Source of the DNA: Grammothele lineata
Taxonomy: Eukaryota > Basidiomycota > Agaricomycetes > Polyporales > Polyporaceae
Assembly (NCBI GenBank): GCA_002150815.3
Contig: NDFF03000029.1
Coordinates: 62,001-126,000 of the forward strand
Length of the DNA stretch: 64,000 bases
Direction of reading: 5' to 3'
Shown here: one piece after another, positions 37,603-48,563 of the stretch
How positions within the stretch are numbered: the stretch's first letter is position 1
How the letters are laid out: the number at the start of each line of letters is the position of its first letter
The notes under the pieces: generated by a model
Told to the model about the DNA's origin: nothing
Seen by the model: only the letters and a program-made list of their open reading frames with translations
Databases searched by the model: none
Translations under genes and position numbers: made by a program

Positions 37603-39406
37603 ATGGCTCCAAGTGGGACGAAAATCATAATCCGGCCTCGGCGCGGACGGCCAGCCCCTGTGCGAGAAGAGGAGGAAGAGGAGGAGGAAGAAGTCAAGAT
37701 GGAGGAGGATACAGATCAGGCGAGCGGTTCGCGCAGCGCTTCGGGTTCTATGCCGCCTACCCCGCAGGAAGAGGAAGAGGAACCTGTCGACGTTGACAAT
37801 GACGATACCGCCGATCCCTCGGTGCAACCCGACACTGACGGAGACGAGGCAGCTGAAGACTACGAGCCCACTACGACGAAGAAGCGCGGACGACCGAGAG
37901 GGCGCCCGCGCGGCTCGGGCACGTCCACCCCTCGCCCGCGAGGTCGCGGCAGAGGGAGGGGGAGAGGACGTGGTCGAGGAATAACCATCAAACTCCCCAA
38001 GCGCGACGCGGAGGAAGGGCAGGAAGGCGATGCTGTTGTAGCTGCAGAAACCAGCGCGCCGACGGAGGATGCGGAGGGCCCTACAGGTGGAGGGAAGCCG
38101 TTCCACAGAATACAGGGCAAGGTGTATGTCATCGACGGCGATGAGTACGTCACGGACGATGACCCTAAAGGCGACACCAAGATTGACCGTAATGGGAATC
38201 TACTTGGAGGTGAGTCGTACGCCTACGATACTGTAGCTCTCGCTCAATATGTCGTAGAACGGAGGTTCAAGTCTCAGACCTTCATCCTACCCAATCGCCA
38301 TCCAGAACGCATGTATATGCTCGCCATCGATGCTGCGCGTACCTCAGGATTCCGCGACTCTCTGTACTATTTCCGTCGGAATCCTCTCGCCATGAAGCTT
38401 AACGCAACCCAGGCGGAGAAGGAGTATCTCATCGAAGTCGGTAAACTGGGTTCACATCTAAGGACGCGTAGTGTCACAATGATCACCGCGCGCAGCGCGT
38501 ACAAGCTCCACGGAGCGAAAATGCTCGCCGGTACGTCGCGTACCCGTATATCTTCTCTTACCCCCATTCTAATATTGACGACAGAGGGACGATGGGTCAT
38601 TGACGACTACTACGAGGACAAGGCACTTGAGGAGGCCACTGCCAAAGGACTGAAGCCTGGCGACCTAGTCGGAGAGCTACAAGACTCGACTAACCTCACC
38701 AATGAGGCCGCAGCCCTCGGCGCAGGCACATCTAGTGGCGCTCAAGGCAAGGGCGAGCGCAGTGGAGGACTCGGGATGTATCGCGCTGGTGGGCCGACAA
38801 CACTGTTCGGTGGCTCGGGCTGGGGTCCGTACAGCGACGGGCCGCTCAACGCAGTCCGTAAGTCGTACCTCACACGCGAAGGCGTCAATGAAGAGAACTG
38901 GATGTGGGCCGCGGCCGAGCGTACAATGGACATGACCAGGGAATGGGCGGAACTACGCAGGAAGGCGCTCAAGCCGTGTGGCGGCATCCTAGGAGACCTC
39001 TCCGATGCGGATCGTGACACGAGAGGCGAGAAGAGGACACCGGAGGAGGCATTGGAGGATGAGCGAAGACGGCAAGCGCGGGAGCGTTCGTTGCCCATCG
39101 GCATATACGAACCACAGACGGACATCGTCCTTTGTGAGTGGACACCTCGTATGAGCCCACGCATGTGCTAATGTCGTGTGTGTGTGTGTAGATCGTTCGG
39201 ATTCACAGCCGACTCAAGCTCATTGGGAAGCGCTGCCTGATGGTCTCGAGAAGCGTCGAATACTAGGCGGGGCGAAGGTTGGTGGGGCGGCTTGGGGTGT
39301 TGCTTGGGTAGACACTGTGATGCAAACCCCTCACCAGCAGCAAGCGGACCGGTGGGCCAAGGAGAGGGAGAAGTATATGGACCTAATCAACTTACCATCC
39401 ACTTGA
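37603..39406 (+). CDS. Rsc7/Swp82 family chromatin-remodelling subunit
   Basis: Accessory subunit of RSC/SWI-SNF type nucleosome remodellers. Exons 37603-38530, 38585-39133 and 39192-39406 give 563 residues. The N-terminal 150 residues are Glu- and Gly/Arg-rich, with AT-hook-like RGRPRGRPRGSG and a Gly/Arg run. The conserved domain begins PFHRIQGKVYVIDGDEYVTD and continues GESYAYDTVALAQYVVERRF, ILPNRHPERMYMLAIDAAR, GFRDSLYYFRRNPL and GRWVIDDYYEDKALEEA. The C-terminus is charged and ends LINLPST. Short leader from the cohesin-side promoter. The 3' end converges on the acyl-CoA ligase gene with 273 nt between stops. Confidence 0.9.
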
Positions 39407-39679
39407 TGTGCAAGGCGCATTGATTATGGTGGTTTGTTTTTGCTTTCGCATGAGCTTTCGACGCCCTGCTTACTATTGTACGACCTCGTATATGATGTGA
39501 TGATAGTGCATTACGTAGTTATGGCCAACAAGTCTGGCAATCGTAATTCTCGCTACATAAACTCTGTATGCCGAAGCCAACAGCGATTTCACGTGGCTAA
39601 TAAACGTTACAGATAGCTCTTACCCCAACGACGCAAAACTAATACCTGATGAAGAAGTCCCTGCAATGACAAGTAGCCG

Positions 39680-42347
39680 TCAGAGCTTCGATCTATGCTG
39701 CTTGCTCTTATCTAATGGAAGTCTCCCCTCCTTCAGCATCTTTCGCGCTTCATCCCGAAGCACGCGACGGAGGAGTTTCCCGCTTGGGGTCTTTGGCACG
39801 GCGTCGACGAACATGACCCCAACAAGTCGTTTGTACGACGCCTTATGGTCCGAGACATGCTGTGACGGCGGCAACACAATGTTGTTTCAGCCTCCCGTGG
39901 CATCTCAGCAATTTGGGGCATACCTTCATAACCTCTGCGCGAACCTCTCCTTCTTTTCCCGCTTTGATGCGGCTCAGGGCGTCAGAGGAGGGGACAACGA
40001 AGGCGTACGGGAGCTCGCCGCTGTAGTCGTCAGGGATGCTGATTACGCAGACGTCTGTGACAACTGGGTGGTCGAGGAGGTGGCCCTCCAGCTCAGATGG
40101 CGCAACCTGGTTTGCGCGCACCTTGATGAGTTCCTTAATCCGATCCGTGACGAAGATCTCGTGGTGAGCGTCGATCATGCCTTCGTCTCCTGTCTTCATC
40201 CATCTGCATAGAGGCCCCTAATGAGTAACCGACGCTGAGCAAAGCATGATACCTACATACCCATCAACAAAGGTCTCCGCGGAACTGTAACCATTACCGA
40301 TAATTTTGAACTCCAACTCATGACAATATTTGAGGAAAGACGTACGCAGTCGGGTTGTTCAGATATCCCGAGCTTATCGAGGGGCTCTTGAGATGAAGCT
40401 CTCCAAGTTCGCCGAGCGCGGCAAGCTTCCCGTCCATTTTGACAACCCGTATGTATGCGCCAGGAATCAGCGCTCCAACACTCCCCGAAGTGTTTACGCG
40501 ACGATCCCGGTGTACGAAGGTGACAGCAGTCGCCATCTCCGTGAGCCCTTAATGAACTAGGTGAGTTTATCGCGCCCGCGAGGTTATTGGATGGCGACGA
40601 ACCGTAACCTTGGCCAATGACGCTCCCTGCAAAGACCGTCGCGAGCTGGGTGATCACCTCGGTTCCGAGAGGGGCAGCAGCGCTCAAGATGTGGCGAACA
40701 GAACTGAGGTCATACTTTTTGACTATGGGACTCTGTTCTGTGGCGTAAGCGTGGTCTCGCAGGAAATCGTCCATTGCGCACGTACCTTGCACAACAAGAC
40801 TGCTTGAGGAGGAACAATGCTGGGAGGATCTGCCCTCAGTTCAAGGGTATTTCAGCAGTGTAGAGCTGACATACCATAAGTGGGTGACGCGGTACTTCTG
40901 TATACTGTTCAGCATCTGCTCCAAGGAGAATTTCGAAGATACCACGACTGTGCTCTATCATTCTCGAAATGAACTCCAAATCTAACGCCAAGTACTACCG
41001 GCATGACGGTGCTTACCCTCCAATACAAATATGAAAACAAGGTGAAATGCATCCCGTACGCATCTGTCCCGGACGTGAATCAACGGTCAGAGATCCTACG
41101 AACATCCTAAAAGAGATGCTCACGGTAAAACGGCAGCACTTTGAAACGAGTCGTAGTCAATAACGTATGCCTTAATCACAGAGCTGAGAGTATGTGCTCA
41201 TACCTGCGTAAATTGCACTCCCAGGAGTAACAAATCTCTGTTTCGACGGAGCGGAGTTATCTCCAAGTCCTAGATATTGGGATATCTGAACAATGTTTGC
41301 GATGAGGCTGTAGTGGGAGATCATGACTGCCTATGCATCATTAACAGCGTAGCTCCGTGTAAGATTGAGCGAGGTCGTACTTTGGGTTTCCCCGTCGTGC
41401 CGCTAGAAAAGGCCAACAGCGCTAGCTTCTTCTTGGCTTCGCCCGCCGAAAGTCGCAGGTCTTGGTATGACTTAGGAGAACGTAGTCCAAAATCGACCAG
41501 CTCCTGAAGAGAAGCATGCGGGGAACCTGAGACGGTGTCAAACAAAACCACGCGCTGCTCATCCAAGCCTATGGCTTTCGCGGCTTCTACCGCTACTCGG
41601 AGTGTGTCAGGGTGAACAATGATCAGGCATGCCCGGGTCAGCGTGAGCTGGTAGATGAGCTCGTCGCTCGTATACGCAGGATTGGCGGCCCTGTAAAAAT
41701 CCGCATGAGACTCTTGCCCAAAGAGAAAGAGGTACTTCGGATCACACGTACGTCACGATAGCGCCTAGTTCATGTACGGCCCTAAATTGATCGATTCCCT
41801 GTCAGTATGAGTACGTGGAAGAGGAAGTCTGCTGACCAGAGCACTACCGGGTAATCTGCAAGCCTCGTCAGAACCAACCTGAGGAAGAATTACTTGAAAA
41901 AAGTCTAGACAATACCCACCGACATGGTTCGGAGAGAAAATACACGCTGTCGGAATGAGTAAGCGGTGAGCGTAGCAAGAGATAGCTTTCTCCAATACGA
42001 ACCGACATCCTCGAAAGCTAAGGGAACGTGTCATGTTAGACGTTTGTATGATTGATTCAAGCAGTCCATCGCACCTAAACCCCAGCGAATCTTCAGCGCA
42101 TTTGACAAGCCAGTAATGCGAGATCGCAGCTTGTTATCGGGTCGGTCAACATGAGAGCAATCGAAGCACAACAGTGATGCCTTACCTCATCCTCTCCAAT
42201 CTCGCGCCCAGATTCCTCTTGAATGAGCAACGGGTGGTATTCGTCGGACCGAGGCGGGCGAGTCGAATGGTTACTATTCAAGACGAACTGGCCGATAGTA
42301 AGGTCGTCGGGGATGGGCACCACGTCTCCGCCATATAGTTCCGCCAT
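39680..42347 (-). CDS. Peroxisomal acyl-CoA / 4-coumarate-CoA ligase-like adenylate-forming enzyme
   Basis: Activates a carboxylic acid with ATP and joins it to CoA. At least eleven exons on the minus strand can be spliced without a stop, from MAELYGGDVVPIPDDLTIGQ (start 42347) to the C-terminal tripeptide SKL, a peroxisomal PTS1 signal. Family motifs in order are WAVHELGAIVTAANPAYTSD, the P-loop AFSSGTTGKPK, AVMISHYSLIANIVQ, VLPFYH, GQGLTEMATAV, GELGELHLKSPSISSGYLNN, WMKTGDEGMID, DRIKELIKVRANQVAPSELE and PKTPSGKLLRRVLRDEARK, the last containing the catalytic lysine. Unspliced, it looks like a broken gene because exons are short and frames alternate. Exons near 41000-41120 are tiny and least certain. 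Substrate cannot be read from the sequence: medium-chain fatty acids, aromatic acids and other carboxylates are all possible. Confidence 0.85.
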
Positions 42348-43437
42348 GGCACGATATCTGCAGAGGAGGTGATTAGGCGTGGCATCCCGGCGAACGACGG
42401 GCTTCAAATACTATCCCGTTAGCGCGGCGCCTCATGGGCGTCGGGACGTTGTTGATGAGAAGTTCGTGTTAGCGGCCCGGGTCTTAGCCGGTGATATCAA
42501 ATCTCCGCGGGTTTCGAGGGAAGGCGCAAGTATACTTACCGGAGGAGCGCCAGGGGTAAAGCAGATAGCTTGACGTCCTAATAGCAGCACGAACAGGTGA
42601 TAATAGTTGAGCATGGATCTGCACAAACAAGAAAGGAAGTCTCAATGAAGGAAACGCATGCCGCGCGTATCATGATAGCCGTGATTCGCTTTAAGCCATA
42701 GGATGGCGTTGACTCGTGTCGTTTTATAAAATCTCGCTCGATATAGGGAGCGCCGCAGCGGCGAGAGCAACCGTTGAACTTCCTGGATCGACTAGCTGCG
42801 ATAACACATGAGCGGACTGTTGTATGTTACGCATGGATTTCAGTGTATGCACCTAGTCATTAAGACTACGAGGGGAGAGCGCGGGCCATCACTTGAGACG
42901 GAGTTTACTTAGTGCTTGTGGGATGGTCAAGACTCAGTAGCCAATGTGTAGGCGCCTGTCTGGCTTTGAATCGCCACGTGGCGACGTTGAATCTACAAAT
43001 AGGCGCCATTCCTGATGCATCTCTCCAACCTCGCAATTTATAGGCAGTCATATCGTCTAGCACAGTCTCAGTGTCTCCGTGGCTCTGTTCGATGTCGCCC
43101 ACATTTTCAGTCCCAGGCATTTGATCGTTGTCCCCAGCAGCCCTTGTGAGCTGAGCATCCCGAATGTAGTCGGAGATGCTCATGTGTAATTCCGTTCTCA
43201 GGTACGAACCGTCGCGCCTTTGTATCTGCTTCTTCTTAACGCTGCTCCTACTTTCCGGCTAGCGGAGATGACGCCTCGCACACTATTCTGGTAGCCAAGC
43301 CTCCGAGCGCTTGGCATGCGCGAAGATCCTCCATAGCGTGACGTCATCGCCCCACCTTCTGCCGGCTCGCGTGCAATGCGGATTCGACTTATAAAGTCCC
43401 TCTCGCTGAACGCGGTGGGTCAAATGCACTACCACAA
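42348..43437. other. Divergent intergenic region, possible small ORF
   Basis: About 1.09 kb between the ligase start (-) and the DUF6593 start (+). A TTTTATAAAA palindrome lies near 42721. A 92-residue minus-strand frame at 42905-43183 (MSISDYIRDAQLTRAAGDND...) has ordinary composition but no recognised relative. TATAAA at 43390-43395 is 43 nt before the DUF6593 start and probably its TATA box. Confidence 0.4.
43390..43395 (+). promoter_or_regulatory. TATA box of DUF6593 gene
   Basis: TATAAA located 43 nt upstream of the start codon at 43438. Confidence 0.5.
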
Positions 43438-44204
43438 ATGACCTGCCTCGCATTTCTGTCCTACGATCCTTCTAACGCGCGCGTCGTGGACGCGCGGCGG
43501 CGCACTGCCATGTTCGACATCTCAACCGACCGCGAGACATACGTCACAAACGTGCGCGACGCGCGGGGTCGGTCCGTGGCTGAATGGCGACACCGCCGCG
43601 CGGAAGACGATGGAACGCCCGACGAAATATTATTACGTGGACAGAAGACTGACCTGCTCAGTTGGCTGCCGAGAAAGCACGCCTTGTCGAGGTGCGTGCT
43701 CTTTACCGAGCCATCGTGGCTAACTCTTCATAGGCCTGAATCCGAGCCCTGATTACGACATCTCCACATCTCACCCACAGCTCTCGAGTACTCACAGCGC
43801 CTAACGGCACCGTCTTCTACTGGAAGAAGGTACGGAAGGAGCCTAGCTTCACGGTTAGTCCCTTGATACGTCTCGGAAGTTCGGGAAGTTGGAACCCATC
43901 ACACTAATCGAACGATATCGAACAGCTAACAAATGCCGCGACACATCGGGTCGTCGCGCAATCTTACGTGCCTCTTCTCTGTCCCGGGTACATCCCACCG
44001 AAACCCGCGCCGCTCATCCTCGATGTCCAGCCGGAGGTTAATGAGTTCCTTGATATGGTTTTACTCTCCTTCATCGTCCTGGAATCCCACCGTTACCTCG
44101 AGGAACGCGCGCATCTCGAGAGGGGACATAGCATACGATCCCCGTCGAGGTTTTCAGTCCGGTCACTCGGTAACGCCTCCTCGGGCGCGGCGACGGCGTT
44201 CTGA
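43438..44204 (+). CDS. DUF6593-type protein
   Basis: Small soluble protein of a family expanded in agaricomycetes, function unknown to me. Exons 43438-43691, 43781-43853 and 43926-44204 give 201 residues. The pattern fits: a beta-rich start with MFDISTDRETYVTNVRDARG, the basic-aromatic turn EWRHRRAEDD, LLSWLPRKHALSRSSRVLTA, then the core PNGTVFYWKKVRKEPSFTLT. A C-terminal helix region LDVQPEVNEFLDMVLLSFIV and LESHRYLEERAHLERG follows. No signal peptide. It lies head to head with the acyl-CoA ligase and tail to tail with the third DUF6533 gene; the 420-nt gap 44205-44624 holds nothing else visible. Confidence 0.75.
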
Positions 44205-44624
44205 TACAGGATGTGTGCCTCATTCTAGAGTGTTTCGACAGGAGAGTTCCCCACTCCAATCACAACTCATTTCTTGTTCTTGTGTGTCCAAAGGCTAGCC
44301 ATAGTACGAAATATTTTCGCAACCACAATCTCGAAATCTAAGGTGCTAGACAACCTCAATAGAGGTACCGTTGGTTTCCATCCCGTATCAGGTTTGTTGT
44401 GAGACTTCCACGCCAGGTCACCCCTTCGGCACCATACTCCGGGACGATAACTAGTGAGTGTGGTGGCGCAACGAGCGGCGCGCCCGAGAGTCCTCAGCGC
44501 TCAAACCCCTGGTCCGAGGACTGATTCAGATGCGCTGAGCGCGGGCAACTTGAAGCCGAGTGAGGCCGTGTGTTGGGGTCATATCTTTCATGGAAAAAGC
44601 AACGATTTGTACATGTTTCATCGC

Positions 44625-46386
44625 TTACACTGCCGACACGCCCTCCCCTGCTTCCCCGTGGTTGACAAGAGTGGCCGATCCGGGGCTTTGAATTCTCTCC
44701 TCCCGAGCAGCCTCCTCTCTCTCTCCCTCAAGCGCGTCTAGACCTTCCTGTAGCACGCCATCTTCCAGGTCCGCAAGATCCTCTTCGTCCCAATCCACAT
44801 CGCGCAAGATGCCGAACTCCCCAGGCTCGATATGGCTGGCAAAGGCGCCTACGAAGGCGAGCGACTCGCCGTGCGTCGGAAGAGACTCAGAGAGGCCTCC
44901 ACGGATCGCGCGCGCGTTCACAGACTGGAGGTGGAGAATGAAACGCGATACGAGTAGAGAGGTCACGCTAAAGCAGGAGCCTGATGAGCGTGTCTGAGGA
45001 AACGGTGGTGGCACCCACGGATTCGTGAACTCGGTGACGCCGCTGATGGAATTTAAGGGAGCGTCGATCTACGATGCGGCTATTAGTTCAGGCATGACGC
45101 AGACCATGGGGATACCCACAGAGAGGAACGTGAGGCACAGATGTAGTGCATTCATAACGAGGAGGATACTGATTGTAGTAATTGGAATGTAGCGTGAGCT
45201 ATGCCAAGCTTGAGATCAATTTGTAGAAACGTACACGAAGTAGATCGTGCCTGTTGTGGAGGTCATGACGTGAACTAAAGAGGAGTGATAGTATCGTCGG
45301 CATTACTTACCATCCCGAAGAAGCACGTCCGCGAAAGAGCGATATCCAATCGACTTGTGTAATCGGTTTTGTCTGTGTAGGGTATACCAGGTAATTAGTA
45401 TGAGTACTGTGTCTGCAGCCATGAGCCCTGTGCGGGACGTGATCGTGACTTTCGCATGATGGGTTAGCCAGAGGTAGAGCTATTGATAGAGAAAAGTGCA
45501 TACATCTGTAGAAATACGGCTTTAGGACATAAATACGCTATGAAAAGTGAATCACTCACTTTTTGCCGAGGTCAACGGACACTGAAGACGTTGGCGTGCA
45601 CCCCAGGAGAGGAAGATTCACTCCCTCACTTGTAAAGATAGAAACCTGAAGATTGGCAAGCATGAGTGCCATCTCAGCTAAATTAGTCAAGGTACGTACC
45701 ATGTTTACTCCAAACGGTGCCATCGCTAGCGCGAAAACTAGCAAAGCTAAACACTTGCTTTTGCTTAACGCCAGAGCTCGGAGGCCCGAGAATACTAGTC
45801 GAAGAGTAGGAAGACAATATTACCTGGCAGACCATCATCGATTGCATATAGTACCCACCTGCCCAGACAAGGAGCTGTAACACGACTGCGATATCTAGCG
45901 CACGTACTACTCCTGAGCACCTTTGCAAGGCCTGTGATCAGGCAACCTCAAGTTGTAGAGCGCAGGAGCAACCGAACCTCTGGAGGAACACTTCAGAACG
46001 TTCGAATTAGTAAGCTCGGTCATGGAACATACCTTATCTGGTATATCCAGGATTACATCGGTGGCGGTCTCAAGCCATAAGAAGAATAGCATAAGATATC
46101 GGTTGGCGTAAAACAACGCCGCTATGATGGTAAACCCTCTACGCTCAAATAGGTGTATTGCCGTGAAGGCCGAATCGAAGAATTCATAAGTGATGATTGC
46201 TGGTGGAGGATCCTCATTAGCCTACGCATCTCAGGATACTCAATGCATAGTGCATACTGACCTGTGGCCGCAAAGGTGAAGCAGTTTGCAATAATGCTTA
46301 CGGATCCGAATTGCTATGAGTGACACGCATCAGGAGAGGTATTGCAATGCATACAGGGCGTTGTATTCTTCTACGAATAGTGACAT
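44625..46386 (-). CDS. DUF6533 multi-pass membrane protein (copy C)
   Basis: Third family member, more divergent than copies A and B. It starts MSLFVEEYNAL at 46386. A short second exon ends in NCFTFAAT, then ITYEFFDSAFTAIHLFERRG and ALFYANRYLMLFFLWLETAT. Later exons read ALDIAVVLQLLVWAVFSGLR, LALSKSKCLALLVFALAMAP and FGVNM. These are followed by GVNLPLLGCTPTSSVSVDLG, VTITSRTGLMAADTVLILIT and GYRSFADVLLRDG, and a final exon from VTSLLVSRFILHLQSVNAR into a 100-residue acidic tail ending near 44625. Exon order and phases mirror copies A and B. Junctions near 45480-45560 and 45900-45990 are uncertain. Confidence 0.75.
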
Positions 46387-48563
46387 GGTGAAGGCGGCCG
46401 GGGGCGCGGCGGCATCGACGTGAGGAGATTTGGAACGAGTTCGCGACCTGCCCGTGACGTTATGAGGAAATCACTACTGGCGCTGCAGCGGAACTTGAAC
46501 TTCAAAATCGCGTATCGACCTACGGACGTCTGCAAGTCTTCTTTTGGAAGTCTTTGCATATCCTCAACGATAACGGCGGATGCCTTGTAGACGAACCAGA
46601 AAGCTGAGAGCGCGTGAGCTAGAACAATAAGCGAGAGAAGAATCCACCAGCGAGCGTAATGGGCGCGCAGCGAACACACGCTGGGAGCACACGCGACATC
46701 TCGACCGGATCTGTTGGTACTGGGGAGCCTCTCGGAAAAGACCATCGCCGGAAAATTCATAACATTCAGATTTACCCGGTTTCTTTGGGCTTGTCGGCGG
46801 AGACAAGCATGGACACCTTCGAAGCGATTAGACCCATCGTGCGTTACATATCACCCTCCCGGCGTATCGCCGCCTCGGGCGGGGTTTCACTCGAAGAGTG
46901 ATCATGACAGCAGCATAGCAAGATTTTGGCATGTGAGAGGCGTCAAAGAACAGTGGGCGGTGATGAAGGGGGCCACAGTGAAGGGAAACAGAAACTCCCG
47001 TGGTCAGCGCTGGCCCCTCCGGGGAAGAGACGTCTTAGATGCGATACTAGCTTATCCGCGTCCGGTCGTGAGGCAGCCTCTGGCAGCCTACAGACTTGCA
47101 TAGCGGAATTGGTCGGATAGAGATTGAAGCTAGTAAAGCAGCAGTGCAATTCGAGGAAGACAGGACAAGATCATGGTCAAGGCGATGGAGTATGCAGGAA
47201 TACAGGGCTCGTGGCGAGAGCAGCGATCCGAGATCGTCGCCGAAATCGGAGTTCCGGGGCCGGTCGGCTATTACTGGGGCGCCTATGCTTCAGCACACGT
47301 GGCGGCGTTGAGTCTGCTCACCTCATATTGCAGGCTTATATCAATCGGTTTTTGATATGTTGGATCTCCGCGCGTCGGTCGGACTCGTCGGTCAACTGGA
47401 AGAATGAGCTCGCAATGACTTTGAGAGTCGTGCTCGGCGCCTCACATCGGGAACTTGTAACGACGTGATTCTTGACTCGCGGTATGTGAGTAAGTCAGCG
47501 TAGTAATTGCACAATCAGTCTGACATTTCTGACTCCTTGGCCAATCCAGCACCTCCGGAGTCCGGTGGGAATAAGTAGTCTCATTATATGTCACTGAACT
47601 CGCGGTCTCCGAGTCTAACTCGAACCGTGAGCCCGTGAGCTACGACACATCCGCGGAGCATCCCATGAACTCTCAACCTAGTGGTGTAGACACGTTTCAA
47701 GAATGTCTGAACACTAACATCGACATGTAACCTTCCGAAACACTGGCCGCGAAGAGTCATCAAACTGGATGTAGAAGCGAAGCCCACCCCTCCGGCGCCA
47801 CACCGTGTCGACAACAATTGTCGTGGTAAAACGGGTGCTATCTGTGCTCTGCACGAAGGAAGCGAGGTAGGTATTTTGGGCTCGTCGCTTTCATCACTAC
47901 TACCTCAGCGTGAGAAGGGGTGCAAATTGACTTGGACGTACGAGCGGTAAGCCTACATCTGCCGCCAGGTACGTCTTTTAATCACCACGCTGCTTTGCCC
48001 CAGAGAAAATGACCGTTGGGCATATTCTAGAGACGAGTGCGATGAGCCTGGTAGTGTCTACATGTGTTGAACAGGTAGTATTAGTACACAGTGCGAAGAC
48101 AAGTGTACCATCTAGGTTCAACAGTAAGTTTCTAGAAAGCACCGGTTCTGCTCCACGATCGTCGTCGAACTCTCAGTCCGTCCTGCCACAGGTTCACGGT
48201 ACAGTAAAGGGCTTTGTAGAGCCCAATCGGTGCCAGCACTGTCTTCCATGCTCGCTCAGTACGTATCTCTGATACTTGCTTCTCTTAAGTTTGGACGCTC
48301 ACGTCCTTGTTCGGTTCAATAGCCGCCCTCGAGCCTCATACCATCCTGCGATCTGTCGAGGACGACATCCCAAATCTGCCAGTATGCTACTGTCGCTTCC
48401 AGGACGTCTCGTATCACGAGGGTTGCCTGTTTTCCGCCGTGATGGGCGGAACCTCTCCCCGACTCACATATAAACCGGCTAGACGATGACGTACGTACTC
48501 AAGGCGTATGCCGAGTCCCTCTTCCGAGCGACATCCAGCTAGGTCTCTATCCCATTCGTTGAC
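46387..48563. other. Gene-poor gap between DUF6533 copy C and DUF6534 gene
   Basis: About 2.2 kb serving two divergent promoters. A minus-strand frame at 46371-46760 contains one strongly hydrophobic stretch (WWILLSLIVLAHALSAFWFV) but overlaps the first exon of copy C and has no recognised family. Short plus-strand frames at 47.1-48.5 kb have no family pattern. TATAAA occurs at 48469-48474. Confidence 0.4.
48469..48474 (+). promoter_or_regulatory. Possible TATA box of DUF6534 gene
   Basis: TATAAA about 90 nt upstream of the start codon at 48564. Confidence 0.4.

Noticed and set aside
39680..42347. Acyl-CoA ligase as a pseudogene
   Set aside because: Broken only when introns are ignored; every junction examined could be spliced in frame and all key motifs are intact.
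46371..46806. Minus-strand frame with one hydrophobic segment
   Set aside because: Overlaps the first exon of DUF6533 copy C, and I could not link it to any family; kept only as a note in the gap entry.
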